64,000 nucleotides of DNA. Source: Faecalicatena absiana. Its GTDB lineage: Bacteria; Bacillota; Bacilli; Lactobacillales; Lactobacillaceae. Numbering within the stretch: the first letter of the stretch is position 1; the number at the start of each line of letters is the position of its first letter. The translations under genes and the position numbers were made by a program. Positions 24,713 through 36,861 of this stretch are shown piece by piece. The notes under the pieces were generated by a model. It saw nothing but the letters and a program-made list of their open reading frames with translations, was not told where the DNA came from and ran no database searches. The stretch lies in assembly GCA_017309015.1 (NCBI GenBank), contig JAEDAG010000001.1, positions 292,223-356,222 on the forward strand, written 5' to 3'.

Positions 24713-25430
24713 GATTCTTTTCTCCTTTTGACCGTGATCCACGGTCTGATTCTGGGGCAATAAAATTGAGGATTGGGAAGGCCAGGTACAAAATCATCCC
24801 AAAGCGCGGGTTGATGAACGAGATCCCAATGAAAAGCAGGTTCAAGAGCAGCAGCCAGACAATGCGGATTCTGGCAAAACGGCTCATGATCCGGCTTAAA
24901 GAGCGAATGTGCGGCAAAGAGGCGCGCATCCCCGCTCGCTCCGTCAATAGCTCAAAGGTCTGCACCAAAAAGTACACGATCCCAAAATTGACTACCGCCA
25001 ACATGGACAAGTGATCCATCAGCCATTTGGTCATCACCGGGATCAGTGACAAGCTGGCCAGGAAGCAGAAATCGCAGATCATCGTCCACTTGCTGGCCTT
25101 CCAAATGAAATGACTGAAATTCTTGTGCATTTCATACCAAAAGTTAGCAACCACAAAGAAGGAGATCAGGAAAATCCCGATTTGCTCAATAAAGTTCCCA
25201 TAAGCCCGGTCAGCCACCGGCGCCTCAATTTCCAAGACCACGATGGTGATGATAATTGCAATCACCCCGTCATTGAAGGTGGTCAGGTGGTCGGCCAGCT
25301 TGCTGGCTGCCTGCTCATTGGCCTTTTTCTGGTGGGCCTGCAGCTTCTGCCATTCGGCCTGCTCTTCCGGACTCAGCTGCAGCTTGCGGCTCCTGCCCGC
25401 GATATCACGATTTCTTCTCATCTCATGCAC
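24699..25430 (-). CDS. TMEM175-family potassium channel-like membrane protein
   Basis: The 243-residue protein carries the family signature as HLTTFNDGVIAIIITIVVLEI (first membrane helix), followed by five more membrane segments, as in bacterial TMEM175 proteins that form tetrameric K+ channels. It has a cytosolic charged N-terminus. The start is GTG 25430 or ATG 25421; neither has a good ribosome site. The 3' end overlaps the methyltransferase start, so the two are coupled. Confidence 0.85.
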   Translation of the reverse strand: MHEMRRNRDIAGRSRKLQLSPEEQAEWQKLQAHQKKANEQAASKLADHLTTFNDGVIAIIITIVVLEIEAPVADRAYGNFIEQIGIFLISFFVVANFWYEMHKNFSHFIWKASKWTMICDFCFLASLSLIPVMTKWLMDHLSMLAVVNFGIVYFLVQTFELLTERAGMRASLPHIRSLSRIMSRFARIRIVWLLLLNLLFIGISFINPRFGMILYLAFPILNFIAPESDRGSRSKGEKNHEEE

Positions 25431-25443
25431 CCATTAAAACAAA

Positions 25444-25472
25444 AATAGAGTCTGACAAAGTCAAACTCTATT
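25444..25472 (-). terminator. dagK terminator
   Basis: AATAGAGT-C-TGAC pairs with GTCA-A-ACTCTATT and is followed by TTTTTGTTTT on the minus strand. Confidence 0.8.
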
Positions 25473-25481
25473 ATAACAGTT

Positions 25482-26408
25482 CTAGCCGATGTAGAATTCA
25501 ATCCGCTGCTTTAAGTTTTCAAAAATTACCGGGAAGCTGCCGCCTTCTTCCCCGTCCAGGTTGACGGAAAGGTTGTCGTGCTTGTTGTTCCCGATCAATT
25601 CTGCCTTTAAAGTCCGGGTCTTGGTGTAGATGATGTTTGGATCATCAACGTGCTTCCCGTTCATGGCCAAAGCCATCAGGCGGAGCAGGTTGCCTGGGTC
25701 GCTTGGCTTGACGACGATCAACTGGAAGTAGCCGTCGCTCAGTTCCGCGTTAGGCATGATCTTTTCAAACCCCCCGATCGAGTTGGTCATCCCCAGCAAG
25801 AAGAGGGACAGCTTGCCTTCGTAGACGCCCTTGTCAAAAGTCAGGCGCATCTCGCATTCGCTCAGGCGCGGCAGCATTTCCGCCCCCTTGATCAGGTAGG
25901 CGGCATAGCCCAAAGCTGACTTGACGTCTGATGAAACCCCATAGGTCAGCTCAGCCAAAGAACCAGCCGCGGCGATGTTGACGAAGTACTTGCTAGTGCC
26001 GTCGCTAAAGTCAGCCCGGCCCACGTCCATCTTCTGGACCTTGTTCTTCAGGACCACCTTCGCGGCCGCCACCACGTCATCGCGCGGAATTGACAAGGCC
26101 CGGGCGTAGTCGTTGGTCGTCCCGGCTGGAATGATCGCCATGCGCGGCCGCTCGTCTTCTTCCAAGAAGGCGATCCCGCTGACGACTTCGTTGATGGTCC
26201 CGTCGCCGCCGGCGGCAACAACCAGGTCAAAGCCTTCCTTGGCCGCTCTGGTGGCTTCATTTTGCGCGCTGAATTCTTCTGGGGTGGTTCTGAAGGCACT
26301 GGCTTCATAGCCGGCCTGCTCCAGAATATCCAAAATATCAGCAACGTTCTTAGGCATCTGCTCATGGCCAGAAACAGGGTTATAGATCAAGCGTGCTCTC
26401 TTAGTCAT
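25482..26408 (-). CDS. dagK: diacylglycerol kinase (DagK/YegS family)
   Basis: About 308 residues. The kinase ATP loop is VVAAGGDGTINEVVSGI near residue 70, with IPAGTTNDYARAL after it, as in soluble DgkB that recycles diacylglycerol from lipoteichoic acid synthesis. GGTGAGG precedes ATG 26408. It is the last gene of the pcrA-ligA-camS-gatCAB operon, 32 bases after gatB, a common order in lactobacilli. Confidence 0.93.
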   Translation of the reverse strand: MTKRARLIYNPVSGHEQMPKNVADILDILEQAGYEASAFRTTPEEFSAQNEATRAAKEGFDLVVAAGGDGTINEVVSGIAFLEEDERPRMAIIPAGTTNDYARALSIPRDDVVAAAKVVLKNKVQKMDVGRADFSDGTSKYFVNIAAAGSLAELTYGVSSDVKSALGYAAYLIKGAEMLPRLSECEMRLTFDKGVYEGKLSLFLLGMTNSIGGFEKIMPNAELSDGYFQLIVVKPSDPGNLLRLMALAMNGKHVDDPNIIYTKTRTLKAELIGNNKHDNLSVNLDGEEGGSFPVIFENLKQRIEFYIG

Positions 26409-26440
26409 TTGCCTCACCTTAATTTCCTACTAATTTATGA

Positions 26441-27871
26441 TTAACGGGCGTTCAGGTCAGCCAAAAGCAGCTTGTTGACAACCTTTGGGTTGGCCTTGCC
26501 GCGGGTCTGCTTCATGATTTGCCCAACCAGGAAGCCGATTGCCCGGTCCTTGCCGTTCTTGTAGTCTTCAACTGATTGTGGGTTGTTGTCGACGATTTCC
26601 TTGACCATTGGTGCCAGGACGCTTTCGTCTGACAATTGGGCCATCCCGTTTTCTTCAACGTACTTCTGCGGATCAGTGCCGTTGGCAACAGTTTCCGCGA
26701 AGACCTTCTTGGCAATCTTGGAGGAGATCGTCCCGTCAGAAATCAGCTTGATCATCGCTGCCAGGTTGGCAGGGGTCAAGGCGATTTCCTTCAGGCTTGC
26801 GTGCTTTTCATTCAAGTAGCCGTTAACTTGGGTGTTCATCCAGTTGGCTGCTTGCTTTGGATCAGCGCCATTAGCTACGGTTTGGTCAAAGAAGTCTGAG
26901 CTTTCCTTGCTTTGCAGCAGGACGCCAGCATCGTATGGCTTCAAGCCGTATTCGTTGATGTACAGGTCACGGCGCTCATCAGCCGTCTTTGGCAGGTGGG
27001 CAGCGATGTCGTCAACCCATTCCTGCTTGATGTGGTATGGAGCCAGGTCTGGTTCTGGGAAGTAACGGTAGTCCGCGTCCCCTTCCTTGACACGTTCCAA
27101 GACCGTCTTGCCAGTGTTGGTGTCAAAACGGCGGGTGGACATTTGGATCCGGCCGCCTGACAGCAGGATGGCTTCTTGCCGCTTTTGTTCATAAGCCAAG
27201 GACAGGCGAACGTGTTCAAAGGAGTTCAGGTTCTTCATTTCGACCTTGGTCCCGAATTCCTTTTGCCCAGCTGGACGAATGGAAATGTTGGTGTCAATTC
27301 TCATTGACCCTTCTTCCATCTTAACGTCGGAAGCCCCAGTAAATTGCACGACTTCACGCAGCTTTTCCAGGTAGGCTACGGCTTCGTCCGGGTCAGTCAT
27401 TTCAGGCTCGGAAACAACTTCCAGCAATGGCACCCCTTGACGGTTGTAGTCAACGTATGAGAAGCCGTTGGTCCCGTGGGTGTTCTTGCCGGCGTCTTCT
27501 TCGATGTGCATTTCGTGGATGTGGATCTTCTTCTTCTTGCCGTGAACTTCGACTTCAACATAGCCGTTTTCAGCCAGTGGCTTGAAGAATTGGGTGATCT
27601 GGTAAGCCTTTGGGTTGTCTGGGTAGAAGTAGTTCTTCCGGTCAAAGTGGGTTACCGGGTTGATATGGGAGTGGGTTGCCAAAGCGACCATCAAGCCCAG
27701 CCGGTAGACTTCCTTGTTGACCATTGGCAAAGTGCCTGGGTAGCCCCAGTCAATTACGTTGGTTTCCGTGTTTGGCTTGGCCCCGTAGGTTACTGGTGAA
27801 GGTGAAAAGATCTTACTCTTAGTCTTCAATTCAAAGTGGACTTCAAGACCGATAGTTGACGTAAAATTCAT
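26441..27871 (-). CDS. gatB: Asp/Glu-tRNA amidotransferase subunit B
   Basis: This 476-residue subunit phosphorylates mischarged Glu-tRNA(Gln) and Asp-tRNA(Asn) with ATP before amidation by GatA. It opens [24 protein letters not shown] and carries HIEEDAGK (metal/ATP site) and [19 protein letters not shown]. The C-terminal tRNA-binding YqeY-like tail ends [12 protein letters not shown]. It lies 5 bases after gatA in one operon. Confidence 0.97.
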   Translation of the reverse strand: MNFTSTIGLEVHFELKTKSKIFSPSPVTYGAKPNTETNVIDWGYPGTLPMVNKEVYRLGLMVALATHSHINPVTHFDRKNYFYPDNPKAYQITQFFKPLAENGYVEVEVHGKKKKIHIHEMHIEEDAGKNTHGTNGFSYVDYNRQGVPLLEVVSEPEMTDPDEAVAYLEKLREVVQFTGASDVKMEEGSMRIDTNISIRPAGQKEFGTKVEMKNLNSFEHVRLSLAYEQKRQEAILLSGGRIQMSTRRFDTNTGKTVLERVKEGDADYRYFPEPDLAPYHIKQEWVDDIAAHLPKTADERRDLYINEYGLKPYDAGVLLQSKESSDFFDQTVANGADPKQAANWMNTQVNGYLNEKHASLKEIALTPANLAAMIKLISDGTISSKIAKKVFAETVANGTDPQKYVEENGMAQLSDESVLAPMVKEIVDNNPQSVEDYKNGKDRAIGFLVGQIMKQTRGKANPKVVNKLLLADLNAR

Positions 27872-27876
27872 TTAAA

Positions 27877-29319
27877 TTAATCCTCCAATCCAGCTGGTGT
27901 TTGTTCGTAGAACTTGTTGCTGCGTTCGATGAAGTCGGCGACTTGGAAGACGTGGCCTTCGTCGAAGCGCTTGCCCATGATTTGGAAGCCAACAGGCATG
28001 CCGGTGGTTTCGCTCAAGCCGGCTGGCACGCTGGCAGCTGGGATACCAGCCATGTTGGCTGAAATGGTCAGGATGTCGTTGTTGTACATCTTGATTGGGT
28101 CAGTGATTTCTGAGTTCAAGTCGAAGGCGGTTTCCGTTGAAACTGGCCCAACGATCACGTCATTGTCTTCAAAGATCTTGTCGAAGTCTTCGCAGATCAA
28201 GGTTCTAACCTTGGCCGCCTGCAGGAAGAACTTGTCGTAGGCACCGGCTGACAGGGCAAATGACCCCAGCATGATCCGGCGCTTGACTTCATCGCCAAAG
28301 CCTTCTGAGCGGGTGTTCAGGTAGACTTCATCCAAATTCTTGGCTTCAGCCCGGAAACCGTAGCGGATCCCGTCGAAGCGTTCCAGGTTTGATGAAGCTT
28401 CACTGGAAGCGATGATGTAGTAAGTTGGCACCACGTACTTGGTGTGTGGCAATGAGACTTCGTTGATGACCGCGCCGGCTTCCTTCAAAGTGTCGATCTG
28501 CTTTTGCACGGCCTTGCGGACGCCTTCTTCAACGGCATCGCTCATGTATTCCTTAGGAACGGCTACGCGCAGACCCTTGACGTCCTTGCCCAAAAAGCTC
28601 GTGTAGTCAGGAACGGCTTGCTCGGAAACGGTCGCGTCGCGGTCGTCGCCGCCAGCGATGACGTTCAAGACTTCAGCTGAGTCCTTGACCCGCTTGCTCA
28701 TTACGCCGATTTGGTCCAAAGATGAAGCAAAGGCAATCAGCCCCCAACGGGATACGCGGCCGTAAGTCGGCTTTATCCCGAAGATCCCGTTGAAGGAAGC
28801 TGGCTGGCGGATTGAACCACCAGTGTCGCTCCCAAGGGCAGCAACGACTTCACCGGAAGCAACGGCCGCAGCTGAACCACCAGATGAACCGCCAGGAACC
28901 TTGTTCAAGTTCCAAGGGTTCTTGGTGTCGCCAAAGTATGAGGTTTCAGTTGATGAACCCATGGCGAATTCGTCCATGTTGGTCTTGCCGATCACCGTAG
29001 CTTGGGCAGCCTTCAGCTTGCCTACCACCGTTGATTCGTAAACTGGCACGAAGTTGTCCAGGATGTGGCTGGCAGCCGTAGTCTTAAGGCCGTTGGTGAT
29101 GATGTTGTCCTTAACGGCGATTGGAATCCCGGCCAGCTTGTTGTCAAAGCTCAGGTCTTCGGCTGGCTTGGCATTTTCATCAACCGTAATGAAGGCATTG
29201 ACCTTGTCTTCAGTCTTCTTAATGTTGGCGAGCGTGTCCGCAGTCAATTGGTCGGCGGTGATTTCGCCCTTCTTCAACTTGTCGTTTAAAGAATCAATTG
29301 TTTCGTGTAAGTAGTTCAT
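27877..29319 (-). CDS. gatA: Asp/Glu-tRNA amidotransferase subunit A
   Basis: GatA (480 residues) is the glutaminase of the GatCAB complex. The amidase Ser-cisSer-Lys triad is present: Lys in AVKDN, the Gly/Ser-rich [14 protein letters not shown], and Ser in [12 protein letters not shown]. Its ATG overlaps the gatC stop by one base, indicating translational coupling. The bacterium thus makes Gln- and/or Asn-tRNA by transamidation. Confidence 0.97.
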   Translation of the reverse strand: MNYLHETIDSLNDKLKKGEITADQLTADTLANIKKTEDKVNAFITVDENAKPAEDLSFDNKLAGIPIAVKDNIITNGLKTTAASHILDNFVPVYESTVVGKLKAAQATVIGKTNMDEFAMGSSTETSYFGDTKNPWNLNKVPGGSSGGSAAAVASGEVVAALGSDTGGSIRQPASFNGIFGIKPTYGRVSRWGLIAFASSLDQIGVMSKRVKDSAEVLNVIAGGDDRDATVSEQAVPDYTSFLGKDVKGLRVAVPKEYMSDAVEEGVRKAVQKQIDTLKEAGAVINEVSLPHTKYVVPTYYIIASSEASSNLERFDGIRYGFRAEAKNLDEVYLNTRSEGFGDEVKRRIMLGSFALSAGAYDKFFLQAAKVRTLICEDFDKIFEDNDVIVGPVSTETAFDLNSEITDPIKMYNNDILTISANMAGIPAASVPAGLSETTGMPVGFQIMGKRFDEGHVFQVADFIERSNKFYEQTPAGLED

Positions 29320-29624
29320 TATTGGTTATCGTCCTTATTGATAATTACAGGTACCTTGACAAAGCCGTTGCTCTTTTCAGGAACGTTCTTCATCATTTCG
29401 TCGCGAGTTTGCCAATGTTCAGGCTCGTCTTCACGGAAGACGGTGTCCCGGTCGACTACTTGTACGGTTTCTTCAACGCCAGTAGTGTCAACTGCTTGCA
29501 GTTCTTCTGCCATTTCCAAAATTTTGCCCATTTGCGGGGTGAACTTTTCCAGTTCTTCCTCGTTGAATTCAAGCTGTGCCAAAGCAGCAACGTGCTTGAT
29601 GGTATCTTTAGTTACCTTTTCCAC
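29319..29624 (-). CDS. gatC: Asp/Glu-tRNA amidotransferase subunit C
   Basis: The 101-residue protein wraps GatA and GatB together. It shows the typical opening ([19 protein letters not shown]) and FREDEPE near residue 68. AGGGAGG precedes the ATG. First of the gatC-gatA-gatB trio. Confidence 0.95.
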   Translation of the reverse strand: MEKVTKDTIKHVAALAQLEFNEEELEKFTPQMGKILEMAEELQAVDTTGVEETVQVVDRDTVFREDEPEHWQTRDEMMKNVPEKSNGFVKVPVIINKDDNQ

Positions 29625-29636
29625 TTATGTACCTCC

Positions 29637-30782
29637 CTAATTACCGCCATAAACGTGCATGTGATAAGCGCCAGTTGCCGTTTCCTTAGAGACGACCGCT
29701 TGCGTGTCGTTGACTGAAGAAATGGTGATTTCGACCGGAGCGCTCTGCGACAGATACTTCTGGGCTCTGGTCTTGACCATTTCCGCGAAGCTCTGTACCT
29801 GCAGGTAGCCATAGAACTGGGTCGTAATCGCGATGCTCTCGTAAGACAGTTTCCCGTCCACATACCGCAAGGTCGCGGTCACGCCGGAAACGTTCGGGAA
29901 GTAGTCTTCGATTTCATCCTTGAAACTGGTGAACTTCGATTCATCGCTGGCACTGATGGCCTTAGCATTGTCTACAGTCGGTAAAACCTGTGTCTTTTCA
30001 TTCACAGAATTCCATTTAGTTATTTTACTACTATTTGCACTAGCTGTCCCATAAGAGAAGTAAGTTCCCCCAACTAATGAGTCGGTATCGGTCTTGGAGA
30101 AGAGACCAACCATGATTGGGATATTCTTCAGCTGCTTCTTGGCGTGCAGGCGCTCAACGATCGTATTGGCCGTCTTTTGCCCAAAGCTTCGGCGCTTGGC
30201 TAAGGAGATATCGGTGCTATATTCCGTCCCACCAGTCGTGTTGGTGTAGTAGTCAACTGAGTTCAGGCCCAGGCTGAGGCTGATGCCGGCCAGCTTGTAG
30301 CCGCTGGCGGTCTTGGTGTAGAAGTCCTCTTCCATAATCTGCTGGAGGATGATTGGGTTGCGCGTGCTGGAGCTCTTCTTGCCGTTGTTGACCGGGTTGA
30401 GGCCGGTCTTGTTGGACTTAGAATAGCGTCCCAGCCAGTCCGTAACCGTATTTTCGTCCAGCTGCTGGCCTTCTTGAATGACATAGCTCTTGGTTGAAAA
30501 GACCTTCTTGGAAATCCGGATCAAGCCGCGCTCCATCGCGGTCTCGTCAACGCTGTTGTCATAGTTGGTGGCCTCCAGGCCAGAGATGGGACTGGTCTTG
30601 TAGACCCCTTTCTTCAAAAGCACGGAGTAGCCGCCTTCGCTGGTGGAAGTCGTCGAATATTTCTTGCTTTTAGTCGTCGTAGTGGTTGAATTGCTTGCCA
30701 GGTCTGAATTCTTCAGGTTGCCACAAGCGGTCAGCAGCAAAACGCAGCCGGCCAATCCTAACGCTTGTATAAATTTCTTCAC
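29637..30782 (-). CDS. camS: CamS-family sex-pheromone lipoprotein
   Basis: This 381-residue lipoprotein has an N-terminal signal and lipobox LLLTACG (Cys20), a Ser/Thr-rich linker, and a folded C-terminal domain of the CamS family. In staphylococci and enterococci, processing of such signal peptides yields sex-pheromone-like peptides. It lies between ligA and gatC, the conserved place of camS in Firmicutes. Confidence 0.92.
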   Translation of the reverse strand: MKKFIQALGLAGCVLLLTACGNLKNSDLASNSTTTTTKSKKYSTTSTSEGGYSVLLKKGVYKTSPISGLEATNYDNSVDETAMERGLIRISKKVFSTKSYVIQEGQQLDENTVTDWLGRYSKSNKTGLNPVNNGKKSSSTRNPIILQQIMEEDFYTKTASGYKLAGISLSLGLNSVDYYTNTTGGTEYSTDISLAKRRSFGQKTANTIVERLHAKKQLKNIPIMVGLFSKTDTDSLVGGTYFSYGTASANSSKITKWNSVNEKTQVLPTVDNAKAISASDESKFTSFKDEIEDYFPNVSGVTATLRYVDGKLSYESIAITTQFYGYLQVQSFAEMVKTRAQKYLSQSAPVEITISSVNDTQAVVSKETATGAYHMHVYGGN

Positions 30783-30796
30783 TGTCTTGTGTCCTT

Positions 30797-32812
<2,016 letters not shown>

Positions 32813-32826
32813 CTAATCGTCATGAA

Positions 32827-35133
32827 TCAGTCAACCTTCTTAATTGGGGCAAAGGCAGCCAGAAGCCGTTTTTTGCCCTTAGAGGCAAAGGCAATGTCCA
32901 ATTCCATGTCTTCGCCGGTCCCATTGACCTTGATGACCACGCCCCGGCCCCAGGTCTTGTGCTCAACCTGGTCGCCCGGATGCCAGCCCTTCTTTTCCGC
33001 GCCGACAGCCCCAGCGGCCTTTTGGGCCGTCCGCTTGGCTGCCTGTCCCGCGCCTTTTGGCCGGGACTTGTAGCTGGAGTAGCCAGCCCGCTGGGCCCGC
33101 TGGGCAAATGGGGCAGCGGCTGCGATGTCCAGGTCCAGGAAGCTGGAAGCGGCAGACTTGCTTGGCGCTGAGCCAGCCTCTGTTTCCAGGTCCTCATCAT
33201 TGATTTCGCCGATAAAGCGGGACTGCGGGTTGTACTGCTTGCTCCCGTACATCATTCTGGTGTAGGCCGAAGTCAAAAAGAGCTCTTCCCTGGCCCGGGT
33301 AATCCCCACATAGGCCAGCCGCCGCTCTTCTTCCAGCTGGCTAGGATCCTGGTCGTTGATGGCCCGGCTGAGCGGGAAGATCCCGTCTTCCATCCCAATC
33401 AAGAAGACGACCGGGAACTCCAGCCCCTTGGCCGCGTGCAGAGTCATCAAAGTGATGTGGTCCGCCCCTTCTTCCAGATCGTCCTGGTCGCTCAAGAGCG
33501 AAACTTCCGCCAGGAAGTCGCTGAGGCGGCTTGCGTCCTCATCTTCCGGCTCATAGCTGCTGTCAAAGCGCTGGGTGACGGTCGTGAATTCCTTCAAGTT
33601 GTCCAGGCGGGTTTCAGCTTCCAAAGACCCTTGGGCCTCCTGCTGCTTAAGGTCATCCAAGTAGCCAAAGTCGTTCAGGATCTTGGCCGTCAGGTCGGTT
33701 ACCGTGTGGTCCTGGGCAAACTCAATGCAGTCCTGCAGGTGGTCGCTGAAGGCCAGAATCTTCTTGGCCGCGGCATTGGAGACCTCAGAGACCTCCACGT
33801 TGCGCATGGCTTCGCCGATCCCGCAATTGATCTGATCCGCGAAAGCCAGCAGCTTGGCGGTCGTTGCCGCCCCGATGCCCCGCTTTGGCACGTTGATGAT
33901 CCGGTTGAAGCTCATTGAGTCGCTTGGATTGGCTACCAGCTTCAAGTAGGCCATGACGTCCATGATTTCCTTGCGGTCGTAGAACTTGTGGCCCCCGACG
34001 ATCTGGTAAGGGACGTTGGCTTCAACCAGTGCTTCTTCCATCCCTCTGGACTGGGCGTTGGTCCGGTAGAGGATGGCAAAGTCGCCGTACTTTCTGCCCT
34101 TGTCCTTGACCTCTTCCTTGATCTTGGACAAGACGTAGTGGGTTTCGTCACGGTCGCTTTGGGCTTGGTAGTAGTGGACCTTTTCCCCGTCGCCCTTGTC
34201 AGTCCACAGTCTTTTGGCCTTCCGGTGCTCATTGTGGTCAATTACGGCGTTGGCAGCCTTTAAGATGTGGCCGGTTGACCGGTAGTTCTGCTCCAGCTTG
34301 ACCGTCTTGGCGTTCTTGTAGTCTTTTTCAAAGTTGAGGATGTTCTCCATATTGGCCCCGCGCCAGCCGTAAATGGACTGGTCGGCATCCCCGACTACGC
34401 AGATGTTGTGATAGCCGGCAGCCAGCAGGCGGCAGAGCTCGTATTGAGCCTCGTTGGTGTCCTGGTATTCATCTACCAGAATATAGCGGAACTTGTTCTG
34501 GTAGTAGCGCAGGGTCTCTGGATTGGACTTGAACAGTTCCAGGGTCTGCATGATCAGGTCGTCGAAGTCCATGATCTGGTCGCGCTCCAGACTGGCCTGG
34601 TACTGCTTGTAGACGTCTGCCACTACTTTTTCAAACGGCCCGCGGGCAATTTCGGCGTACTGCTTTGGCTTCAGCAGGCTGTTTTTGGCGTTGGAAATTT
34701 GGGACAGGACGTTTCTTGGGACGTAAAGCTTGGGATCCAGGTCCAGCTGGCGCAGGATCCGCTTGACCAAGGTCAATTGCTCGGACGGGTCGGCAATTGA
34801 AAAGTTGCGGTCATAGCCGATCTGGTCCCCGTCCCGGCGCAGGACGCGGACGCAGAGGGCGTGGAAGGTGGACATCCAGATGGAGCGCGCGTCTTCGCCC
34901 AGCAGCCCCAGCTCTCTTTCCCGCATTTCGGCCGCGGCCTTGTTGGTAAAGGTGATGGCCAGGATATTCCAAGGAGCGACCCTCTTTTCTTCAACCAAGT
35001 AGGCAATCCGGCGGGTCAATACGGAAGTCTTGCCACTTCCCGCCCCGGCAATTACCAAGAGTGGACCTTCAGTCGTCTTGACGGCTTCTACTTGCTGCGG
35101 ATTCAATCCTTGTAAAATCGTTGCTTCAGTCAT
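32827..35133 (-). CDS. pcrA: ATP-dependent DNA helicase PcrA
   Basis: UvrD/PcrA superfamily 1 helicase of 768 residues with motif I VIAGAGSGKTSVLTRRI, motif II VDEYQDTNEAQ, QNYRSTGHIL, motif V TLHAAKGLEFPVVF and VGITRAREEL. It acts 3'-5' in repair and plasmid replication. The C-terminus after residue 650 is basic and Ala-rich and ends in an RNA-polymerase-binding Tudor-like segment (WHPGDQVEHKTWGRGVVI). It is the first gene of the operon. Confidence 0.97.
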   Translation of the reverse strand: MTEATILQGLNPQQVEAVKTTEGPLLVIAGAGSGKTSVLTRRIAYLVEEKRVAPWNILAITFTNKAAAEMRERELGLLGEDARSIWMSTFHALCVRVLRRDGDQIGYDRNFSIADPSEQLTLVKRILRQLDLDPKLYVPRNVLSQISNAKNSLLKPKQYAEIARGPFEKVVADVYKQYQASLERDQIMDFDDLIMQTLELFKSNPETLRYYQNKFRYILVDEYQDTNEAQYELCRLLAAGYHNICVVGDADQSIYGWRGANMENILNFEKDYKNAKTVKLEQNYRSTGHILKAANAVIDHNEHRKAKRLWTDKGDGEKVHYYQAQSDRDETHYVLSKIKEEVKDKGRKYGDFAILYRTNAQSRGMEEALVEANVPYQIVGGHKFYDRKEIMDVMAYLKLVANPSDSMSFNRIINVPKRGIGAATTAKLLAFADQINCGIGEAMRNVEVSEVSNAAAKKILAFSDHLQDCIEFAQDHTVTDLTAKILNDFGYLDDLKQQEAQGSLEAETRLDNLKEFTTVTQRFDSSYEPEDEDASRLSDFLAEVSLLSDQDDLEEGADHITLMTLHAAKGLEFPVVFLIGMEDGIFPLSRAINDQDPSQLEEERRLAYVGITRAREELFLTSAYTRMMYGSKQYNPQSRFIGEINDEDLETEAGSAPSKSAASSFLDLDIAAAAPFAQRAQRAGYSSYKSRPKGAGQAAKRTAQKAAGAVGAEKKGWHPGDQVEHKTWGRGVVIKVNGTGEDMELDIAFASKGKKRLLAAFAPIKKVD

Positions 35134-35181
35134 GCGTGTTCCTTTCCAAATCGAAAAATATCAGCTCACCTATTATAGCAA

Positions 35182-35218
35182 AAAACAGCCGCCGGCTCAG
35201 CCGGCAGCTGCTGCTTTT
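35182..35218 (-). terminator. glucosaminidase gene terminator
   Basis: On the minus strand AGCAGCTGCCGGC-TGA-GCCGGCGGCTGTT is followed by TTTT, separating this gene from pcrA. Confidence 0.88.
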
Positions 35219-35239
35219 CGATTGCTTCTTTTCTAGACT

Positions 35240-35884
35240 TTATTGGTCGTATTGGTTCAGCTGGTACTGCTCAATCAGGTTGATCAGCTTGGTGGCGTAG
35301 TCCGGGTCAGTCGCGTAGCCATCGGTCACCAGGGCCTTGGCCTGGCTCTTGTAATCCTTGGCCGCCTTGACGTCCTTGTACTGGTCCTTGTTCCAGTCCG
35401 TCCCGTTCTGGAAGAGGCGGGCATGGGCTCGGATGGCGGCTTCATAAGAGTCATAGATCTGAAAGCGGCCCTTGACCGTGACCCATTTGCCATTGGTATA
35501 TTCCTTGGTCGTCATGACCGCGGAAGTATACTTGTTGCTGCTCTTAACCCCAAAAAGGTTGTTGTATTTCTGGGCCAGCTGACTTTGCCCATAGTTGCTT
35601 TCAAGGCAGGCCTGGGCAATCGTGATGCTCGGCAGGAGGTCATAGGACTTGTCCACCTTTTGGGCTACGGGAGCAATGGTCTTGATAAACTGCTTGCGCT
35701 GGCGCTCCAGCTTCTCGGCTGCTTCCTTTTGGGCCTGCTGCTCCTGGCGGATCTGCTCCTGCTGGATGGCCTGGCGGCGGTAGTAGCGAAAGCCGACGAA
35801 GAGCGCCATGCAAATGACCAGAATCCCGAAGACTTTGACCAAAATAATCAGCGTTTGCTTGTTCTTTTTTCTGTGTGCTGCCAT
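35240..35884 (-). CDS. membrane-anchored GH73 N-acetylglucosaminidase
   Basis: A 214-residue wall hydrolase. One N-terminal membrane helix (LIILVKVFGILVICMALFVG) is followed by a Gln/Glu-rich coiled segment (about residues 35-65), then a glucosaminidase domain with AQACLESNYGQSQLAQKYNN, whose Glu is the likely catalytic acid, and a YDSYEAAIRAHARLF motif. It presumably cuts the glycan strand at the outer membrane face. It lies 21 bases after the ECF S-component gene. Confidence 0.9.
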   Translation of the reverse strand: MAAHRKKNKQTLIILVKVFGILVICMALFVGFRYYRRQAIQQEQIRQEQQAQKEAAEKLERQRKQFIKTIAPVAQKVDKSYDLLPSITIAQACLESNYGQSQLAQKYNNLFGVKSSNKYTSAVMTTKEYTNGKWVTVKGRFQIYDSYEAAIRAHARLFQNGTDWNKDQYKDVKAAKDYKSQAKALVTDGYATDPDYATKLINLIEQYQLNQYDQ

Positions 35885-35905
35885 TTAATCATTCATTTCC
35901 TGTTT

Positions 35906-36535
35906 CTATCTGCGCTTTAAGCGGTGGCTAAGCGGCGCGGCGACAATCGGCGTCACGATTCCGCTGAAGAGGGCTTCCACTGTCCCACTGGCCCCAAGCG
36001 CCGTCAGCAAAATGATCAGCAACGACTTGCTTGATCCGCTTTGACCTAAGGCCCCGAGCAATTTGCCCGGGTCGTTCCAGTAAAAGACGGCTGACAGCAG
36101 GATGACCAAGAGGGTGTTGGCAATGGAAGCAGTCAATCCACTCAAAGTATAACCCGCAATCAAGCCTTTGTCTGTCTTAGTCTGCTTTTTAAAGGGCAAA
36201 ATAATCAAGCCTGCCAAATAGCCGGCTAAGACCCGGGGCAAAAGACAGATGACCGGATTTTGAAACAGCAGGATGGTCACCAGGCTGTTTGGAGCCGCGT
36301 AGGCCCGGATCAAGCTGGTCAAGCCCCAGGCCAGACCAAAGCCGGCACCAGCCTTTGGCCCCATCAGGCAGGCATAGACCGCTACCGTCAAGGGGATGAT
36401 GGTGATCGTCGGCAGGCCTGGAAAGATGGTGATGTTCCCGATATTGGGAATAAAGGCCTCCAGCAGCAGAATTGCCGTAAAGACTGCTGTAATCGTCACA
36501 TTAAGGGTTTGCTTCCTCTTAGCAGAATTATTCAT
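35906..36535 (-). CDS. ECF transporter S component (PanT/FolT-like)
   Basis: The 209-residue membrane protein with about six helices gives vitamin specificity to a shared ECF energising module. Supporting patterns are TITIIPLTVAVYACLMGPKAGAGFGLAWGLTSLIRAY and NPVICLLPRVLAGYLAGL, which I associate with pantothenate- or folate-type S components. The substrate is not certain. No ATPase or T component is adjacent, so it belongs to the group II type. No vitamin riboswitch is seen upstream. Confidence 0.8.
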   Translation of the reverse strand: MNNSAKRKQTLNVTITAVFTAILLLEAFIPNIGNITIFPGLPTITIIPLTVAVYACLMGPKAGAGFGLAWGLTSLIRAYAAPNSLVTILLFQNPVICLLPRVLAGYLAGLIILPFKKQTKTDKGLIAGYTLSGLTASIANTLLVILLSAVFYWNDPGKLLGALGQSGSSKSLLIILLTALGASGTVEALFSGIVTPIVAAPLSHRLKRR

Positions 36536-36669
36536 ATTTCTAGATTCCTATCCTCTGATTCCTTTGCTTTTAATTATATATGTACACTAGTTTTATATTT
36601 GCTTGATGATACTCACGAGAATACTATAACATAAAGGAATCTGCATATAAAAGGCCTAAAAAATAGACA

Positions 36670-36698
36670 CAAAAAAGGAGCCGTTTTCCAACGACTCC
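36670..36698 (-). terminator. tRNA-Leu terminator
   Basis: On the minus strand GGAGTCGTT-GGAA-AACGGCTCC is followed by TTTTTTGTG, just after the tRNA CCA end. Confidence 0.88.
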
Positions 36699-36702
36699 CT
36701 GA

Positions 36703-36791
36703 TGGTGCGGACTAGAAGACTTGAACTTCCACGACCTAAAGCGGTCACAAGATCCTTAGTCTTGCGCGTCTGCCAATTCCGCCAAGCCCGC
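36703..36791 (-). tRNA. tRNA-Leu (anticodon AAG)
   Basis: The 89-base gene has an encoded CCA. The acceptor GCGGGCT pairs with AGTCCGC, the anticodon stem CAAGA/TCTTG encloses loop CTAAGGA (anticodon AAG), a long variable arm is present, and the T-arm contains GTTCAAG. The long variable arm confirms class II. Confidence 0.93.
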
Positions 36792-36803
36792 GACACAAGT
36801 ATT

Positions 36804-36831
36804 AGTATACCATGTCTTATAAAATGTGCAA
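36804..36831 (-). promoter_or_regulatory. tRNA-Leu promoter
   Basis: On the minus strand TTGCAC (36826-36831) and TATACT (36804-36809) are separated by 16 bases, ending 12 bases before the tRNA 5' end. Confidence 0.75.
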
Positions 36832-36861
36832 GGGCTAGGGAGATTTTTTCTTGACCAGGGG